The notes under the pieces were generated by a model. That model did not search any database. It was not told the origin of the DNA and saw nothing but the letters and a program-made list of their open reading frames with translations. The translations under genes were made by a program, and so were the position numbers. Below are positions 57,462 to 64,000 of a DNA stretch of 64,000 nt, piece after piece; the first letter of the stretch is position 1, and each line of letters opens with the position of its first letter. This DNA comes from Liolophura sinensis (Eukaryota > Mollusca > Polyplacophora > Chitonida > Chitonidae): assembly GCF_032854445.1 (NCBI RefSeq), contig NC_088302.1:36274191-36338190 (forward strand), written 5' to 3'.

Positions 57462-60414
57462 GTATTTTTCTTCAGTGTTTCAACATGAAACTCTGGCCCA
57501 ATCCAGGTAAAGTTTCACGTGTCAAACAGAATAACTTTAAATACACGAAATTGGGGGAATTGTATGTGGCAGGCGGCCAAAAATCGGGCTACAATGATCA
57601 AAGGAATCCTACCATGCGCATTCCAAACGGCTACCAGCTATCTCGCTAACTGTCGACAAAGCAAAATGTTTAACAGTAACTGGGTGACAGCTGAAAAGTT
57701 GGTGTATTTGTTATCATTCAGATTTCACATCCATGCACACTTTAACTCTTTTCCAGCCTTTACTGTTCTAGACGGCTTGGTATAGCAATAAGAGATCAAA
57801 GAAGTTTGCCTGACCGTTTTTATGGTCTTGCATGAAGAGATTTCTACCTTCGATCAGTATGTCACAGGCTTTCGCATTGAGCTATAGCTCTGAAGATGAA
57901 AATCTATACTTCACATGCGGGGCAGTTCGCCTGTTACTTGCCATGTAGAAGCTATGGTTTACTACAGGCACCTGGGTTCCCGCATCCATGACACAGCATG
58001 GCCATGTAAAATATTCTTCTCAGTACAGCCTAAAACACTCTGGATCAGTCAGTCATTCACCCTTACTCTGTTTCAAAGTCCATGGCACCATACTTTGTGA
58101 ATTTTGGCTCTGACATGATTATTCTGTAGAAGGTTATTATTCCATGGTGTCAATCGATAGATCTATGTTTTGAGAAACTTCGGTTACTTTTGGCATTCAC
58201 TTTTCAGCAAGAAAACAATGGGGTTCGGTGATGACAAGTATCTAATATGAAAGCATCTAATCTCAGTCGTTAGACAAAGACAAACATCTTGTTAAGCTAC
58301 CTTAATATTATGATTTGTTACCTAATGCGTCTTCTGTTCGCTATACGCTTTCACTAGGGCCACATTGTCACTGCATCGATGGTGCTCCGATCTGTCAGTA
58401 TATGGGAATAGCTATTTTCTGCCTCGTCGCGGTGCTGACAGAGTGGCCGGTGTTTTTGGCAGTAGTTCTTGGCAATTTTGGAATCCCTTGACCGAGTTTT
58501 TGGCTGTAGTGTTGGGAAAATGCGTGGGTATTTATTGGTGAGCGAGTGTAGATTTGCAGACATGAATGACCCTTTTTCTAGATTTAACATGTGGGAAATT
58601 GTCTGCCCAGTGGGCGTGGAATGAAACCAGATATAGCTTGGTATTATAATGACATGGAAACTTGTTTTGCTGAAGGGAATAAGGCTAATCGTAGATTGCT
58701 TGTGGCGGATGTTTATTATACGGAGATTTTTCACGGCTGAAGGGAAATGGCTGTTCGGGAAGTTAGTGACACGATGTATTGTCCGTAATAAGGATTAGTA
58801 GACACATCTACCGTCAGATTTTCCAAGTGCCATAAAAGTAGTGCATCGACCAAACTTCGTTTAGAAGTTTATTCACTGATACACTTTTCAGGACTATCTT
58901 ATTTCCCTTAAATACATAGGCTGTTTGAAGAGTTTCGTCAGAAAACTCATAAGTGCATATTTAAATTACAATATCTTGCATTTGACTGGTCTACGTAAAG
59001 AATTAAAATAACAAGCATATCCACGTTATTACCAGTTTCCTTATTGTTGATTCCTTTCCTTATATAGTATACTTAAACAAAGCTTTAATGATTTCGTGAC
59101 CTATATGATTTCGTGGCTTTAAGAAAATCTTTCTGTGTGGCTAAAGTGCGTGAAAATTCCTATCGCCAAATATATATGGAGAAGCTTAAAAAGATGACCA
59201 GTTAATCTAAACAAGCCACTATTCGGTCTAACCAACTCGTTGGGTTCAATATATTCCTTTAATTTTCTTAATCTCTCAACTTTTTAAAATGTTAGCTGTT
59301 TTAATCCTCAATATTTGTCTTTTACCAGATTGTTAAGTGATGACTTGATAATTTTACAATGCTTATAATGTTAACTAGATCGATATATCGGCCAAATATT
59401 TCTCATTTATCATCTACACCTAAATCAGTCAAATTCCACATAGGGCTTATGTGAGAAACCAATAACTCCACAAGCCAAGTCCACATGGGACTTAACTGTG
59501 TTGATATCGTCTTGGCAAACAGCGGGATGGGGTTCTAACCTGTCCACTATAAACGTGCTATCTGCCCCACTGAGTGTTTGATGAGAGTAGATAATCCGGA
59601 TTATCACATGGCTAATTATCGACTGTAGTTTAATAAAACGGTGCCAGGTGTAAGCCCATGCAAGGTGACAAAGTTCAACCCAGCGTATATTTAAAATATT
59701 TTAGTTAATTGTTCTGCAATTTAAAATGCACAAAATTTTAAAATGCATTTAAAATAAAGATGTTGTGCAAGCATTAAGGGTGGGTTGGATGGTTGCTTTA
59801 AATAGTGTACCTCGAGATTTTTGTTCTGATCGAGTCTGATGTAGTCTGTTCGTGGTATAGGCCTAATTACGATACAGCATCATGCATACGCTACATCACG
59901 AACTGAGAGAATGATAAAAGCAATCTTTTAATATAAAATATATTATTTTACTTAATGTACACTTGACCTTTCCTCTTCATGCATATATGGTTCTGACTTC
60001 TGTAACCACACATCTGCATTTCAGATGTGAACAAACACAGTCAATGGTTAAGTTTGGCATGTCTAGAACACGTCTAGCAATGTACTCAGTGAACAAAACT
60101 CAATCTTCACCTTCAAACATTTGTAAAAGTTACTGGTCTTTCACTGGTTCTGATTAACTATTGGTTTTGAACTCCATGGCGTTTTACGGTCGTTTGGTCT
60201 AATATCAAATTACAATATCTTGCATTTGATAGACATGGACATGGTCTCTTTAGGATTCCATTGGATGCATTCGGGTAGTTGTTATTTTGCATCTTAACTA
60301 CCCACACTTACACTTATTCTAACAACGCTCTTTCTTTGCCTGTTCTTGGTAATATTTGTCCGTCTTTCATTCATTTATTTTACTGGAGTTTAACAACAAC
60401 CTTAAGATTTCTCC

Positions 60415-60612
60415 ACTTACATTACAGCCATAATGTTTGTGACAAAAGGAAACCAGAGTATAATTGGGTGAAGTCGCCGAGCTTTGCCTAGCAAACATCC
60501 TGACTGGTTCTCTACTTACATTACAGCGATAAGGTTGATGACAAAAGGAAACCAGAGTATAATTGGGTGAAGTAGCCGACCTTAGCCGAGCAAACATCCT
60601 GACTGGTTTATG
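60415..60612 (+). repeat. 99-bp tandem repeat, two units plus partial third
   Basis: Units start ACTTACATTACAG at 60415 and 60514. Each holds GACAAAAGGAAACCAGAG, TATAATTGGGTGAAGT and CAAACATCCTGACTGGTT; a shorter diverged third continues to about 60670. Confidence 0.8.
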
Positions 60613-61454
60613 GGTAGAGGAAACAAGAGTATAGCTGGATGAATTCCCCGAGCTTTGCCAGGAACTTGGAAAACATCCCAACTTAATGGCGCAGCTAAAT
60701 CAGCGATGAAGGGATTTGGGCCTCAGACCCCATTGGTCAGGGGCGGATCGCCATAAGCTGTTATGTGGGACTGCCGCCTTCCTACAGATTCAGAATGTGA
60801 CCGTCTTAATGCAGATATCAGACGAAAGCGACCTTATCTGCAAAAAGAATCCAGAGTGGACCGGAAGTTGATAGCAATAGTTCAGGATTCCTAATAATTG
60901 TCACTTAAAGTTTAATAAATAGAAGTAACTACTGCGCTTTAACTGGGAACTTCACGTGTCAGGAAGCCAACGTTTGGAGACAGAATACTGTCTGTAGAGA
61001 GAATGGCTACGCCGTGCACAAGCTCACTGCGGTTCATCTATACGTTGCAGGTTTTTCATAAATTCGTAAGGTAATTAAAGGGTATAGCTTAAAGTTGTCT
61101 TTTCCTAATGTTGATTTCAATTGTTTTGAACCACATTGTATAGATTTTTGATTCATTCTCTTTTCTCACTGACTGCACTTGCCATTTTTGAACACTCCTT
61201 TGCTTGTTTGTTTTATTTAACCTGATGCTCTGTGCAACTTTCACTGAACCCGTTTCAGTTTATGCTTATATGACTGACTGCTATCTGCTATTTTCGAACA
61301 CACTTCGGCTGGTTTGTGTACTGAAACCCGTGAGTGGAGACAACGCACATGGTTGGACATTATCGTCGAATGCAACTTATTTGTTGTGACTTTTATTTCA
61401 TGCCAAGACTTACTGAAAGTTACAGTTATCTTCCTAATATTAGTCTCTGGCTCA

Positions 61455-61705
61455 CATGATGTTTGGCCGAGTGGTTAGCATGATAGCGCAGCACAATATC
61501 CCAACAGCCTCTCGCCAATGCGTTCGCTGTGAGCTCAAGTTCGGGTAATAGTGGCTTCCTCACCGTTTGTACGTGCAACTTTCATGTGCATAATCATGGG
61601 TTTACCTCGGGCTTTGTTCAATTTCCACTATAATGCTGGCAGCCGCGATATAAGTGAAATTTTCTTGACGATGGCGTAAAACAGCAATCGTGCAAAGACA
61701 CAAAC
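61455..61705 (+). mobile_element. Nearly full-length, diverged SINE family A
   Basis: Head GGCCGAGTGGTTAGCATGAT and CGCTGTGAGCTCAAGTTCGG (B-box), body GTGGCTTCCTCACCG, and 3' end TTCTTGACGATGGCGTAAAA. Confidence 0.8.
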
Positions 61706-63670
61706 AAATCAAACAAATGGTTACTATAGCAATCGACAAAGAGGATCCAGTTTGTGGTATCAGAGGTACTATGGATTCCCGTCTGCGTAGTTTTAATATA
61801 CATCACCGAGTTTGTGAGGTATATAGCTGGCGTGTTGTTTTTCTCAAGCGTTCTCAACCAGAAATACTGATGTCAGTATTGACACGCTTCTGAGTACAAG
61901 GCTTCAGAGGACAATGAAATAAATAAACAAACACGATTTCTCAATGAATGCGATAGCGTGCAACGAGTCGATGTCGTCTGCACTCAGTACGTTACGTGAA
62001 ATCTGACCGACAGTACACCGATAGACACACCAACTGACAGATTTATAGAGCTGCTACGCAGACAGACCAACAGACTGATTTATAGAGCTGCTTTTCGCAG
62101 GTAGAATAAATATTTCATTTTTGTCGGAACGCAGTTCCCTAAAACCCAAAGGATGAAGTATATATACTTTATCGCGGTAGAAAAATAACATTTGTACGGT
62201 TTGGACATGAACAGCCAGTAATAAAGTGTTCACCAGGATGTAACACATGGTTCATATAAGGGTTGGTTTTTCCTTGTTCCAAATGGAAAGTTATTGGGGG
62301 ACACGACAGGTCGTCCTTTCTGTCAACATGTGCGTTATCGTGTTTTTCCAGTTGATTAAAACAAACCATGCGGCACGGTTGACAACCGCATGGGATATAC
62401 TCAGAATAGAATTATACAGATAGCCTGCAGAATCATCATTAATAATTTTATTGCCAGGAAATGCCTTTGCCCAGTCTCTTTAAACCATCTGTTTAAATGG
62501 TCTAAATGTTATACGGAATACACTGAAGGGCTTGTGGTTACGTTACTTGTGGCCTTACTTGCCAAAGGGCACACGAGATGTTGGCACAGCCGCAAAAGTT
62601 TATTGTAAATCAGTTGGTTTCCAGCAGTACAGCTTGTATTTTATGATCTCTGATTGCGTAAACGTCTGTTAGGTCACACGTGGAAAATATCGTTATATAA
62701 TTGTCACAGACCGTTGGTGTGTGGGCTCTTTGATTTCCAATATGGACTCGTTAAACTGCTGTCGTACAGGCCTAAGTGAGGAATTCTTGATTGCAGTGTT
62801 AGATCATCGCCCACCAAAATAAGGAAATGAATGAGTACACAGAAGAAGTCTTAAGATAATTATTTCCATCTGAAAGTTTATCAGGTACGATTCTCATTTC
62901 GTCTTATTTTACACATGTATAAACGTGAGAGCTTGAATCTAGACATGGGGATCGTTGGAAAGTATTGTTTGTAATTTTTATCATTGCCTCAAGCCATACT
63001 CATGCATTGCCAAGAAGTTATTGGCCAGCATATATTATGCCTGGTGGAAACCGCAGTACTGGAGGCGCAAACCATCGAGTTTCGGCCAGTTGCATACTGT
63101 CGAACTTTTCAACGTGTGACATATTTCAGATTGGTGGAAGAGAAGTGGTCGCTAGCGAACTGAATGTAAGTCCCTACCTATACATGAAGCAAGCACTGCT
63201 GACCGTTTATTGCCATCAAAACCCTGAGAACAGAAGAAAACTGGGGAATCTCGAAAAATCTCTTGTCCTAACATGGAATTGAACCCACATCTCGTGTTAA
63301 ACAGTGATTGAATTAAGGGCATACACTTCATCCACTCGACCAGAATCCTGTCTCCATTTCCCTTTATAAATTCAACCATTTCACTCATACAGACTCAAAA
63401 GGCGGGTGAATGAAGACTGTTCTCAGAAAGTTTTTTTTTAAATTTTCCATTCTTTTTTTTTTAAAGTCATGAAATTCTTGATAATATCTCTGATTTCTGT
63501 TGTTATGTAAGATGTAATTTGTAATAAATGTATGTATATAGTATGGTAATGGTATAAATAACGAATGACCGTTGTAACAGTTACAGTTTGGCATTATATC
63601 ACGATGTTTTCATTTTTGTTTTTATTTATAGGCATGTCCTAATAATAAATACGGCATGAAAATCCAATCC

Positions 63671-63697
63671 AAAAAAATAAATAAATAAATAAATACA
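63671..63697. repeat. AAAT microsatellite
   Basis: Short AAATAAATAAATAAAT run with no identifiable SINE body next to it. Confidence 0.6.
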
Positions 63698-64000
63698 TTA
63701 TAATAGCCCACCATCAAATCTAATCCTGTTATTGTAACGATGAGTCGCAATCATGTTTCTCGAGAAAACAATCTATATACCCATTTTGAAAGGTACAGGT
63801 GAACTAACGGATACTTAGCCCGTGTAAAGTGCACTGGAACCTACAATTAGTGCGAGACCGAACAGTGTCCATTAGTGTATCTTAATTAACGCGGGTCAGC
63901 GGCTCAATGGAGACAGACCCTGGGGATTGCATGGGTGGGCAGCCACAAAAATACAGTGTAGATATGATACGTGCACATGTTTGCAGCGTTTCACGGTAAA

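Larger units (their letters stand above)
55383..64000. other. Gene-poor right flank
   Basis: No gene supported. Long ORFs at 55664-55984, 58354-58734, 60367-60681 and 62965-63282 lack recognisable domains or coding character; the 60367-60681 ORF is read through a tandem repeat. Contents otherwise are SINEs, microsatellites and the minisatellites listed separately. Confidence 0.6.

Noticed and set aside
58354-58734. 126-residue minus ORF
   Set aside because: No recognisable domain and no supporting signals.

Overview
The window is animal nuclear DNA, most likely from a mollusc. It is AT-rich, has small exons with GT-AG introns, long gene-poor stretches, and many copies of a tRNA-headed SINE whose 3' end reads like CTTGAGTACGGCGTAAAAC followed by CAATCAAATAAATA-type repeats. 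I have seen that repeat style in bivalve and gastropod genomes. The species cannot be fixed from sequence alone.

The core is a cluster of six paralogous genes for a secreted, cyclosporin-type cyclophilin (peptidyl-prolyl cis-trans isomerase, cyclophilin B-like, about 222 aa). CDS spans are 5621-8695 (+), 11499-13903 (-), 19590-22073 (+), 27044-29030 (-), 37323-39793 (+) and 45783-47949 (+). All six have the same four coding exons (about 231, 100 or 103, 185 and 150-153 nt) with introns in phases 0, 1 and 0. All also have a predicted separate 5' noncoding leader exon, with the start codon a few bases inside exon 2. Each product has a signal peptide, an NYT glycosylation sequon just after it, a complete cyclophilin active site with the cyclosporin-contacting Trp, and an acidic C-terminal extension without KDEL. 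Genes 2/3 and 4/5 are divergent, 3/4 convergent and 5/6 tandem. Gene 1 is the divergent member. Genes 5 and 6 lie in a direct duplication of about 5.3 kb, offset by about 8.2 kb, and gene 5 has a one-base insertion in a G run that breaks its frame.

The six promoters share a layout: a CCACG or CGTGG box sits 13-17 bp upstream of a TATA-like box. Genes 4, 5 and 6 also have ATTGG exactly 12 bp before CCACG, which resembles the half-sites of ER-stress response elements. The first coding exon is nearly identical among genes 2-6 while their introns mostly cannot be aligned, suggesting exon-confined gene conversion or recent shuffling.

At 52716-54159 there is an intronless, near full-length copy of the autophagy/Hedgehog kinase ULK3 (kinase domain plus two MIT-like regions) with about four small frameshifts. 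It is probably a processed pseudogene, although indel errors in the assembly could contribute. The remainder is intergenic: about sixteen SINE copies, other tRNA-like SINEs, two MITE-like inverted-repeat elements, a decayed LINE fragment near 41.3-42.1 kb, several mini- and microsatellites, and two further local duplications (29.7/32.75 kb and 42.1/43.0 kb). The last 8 kb holds no gene I can support.
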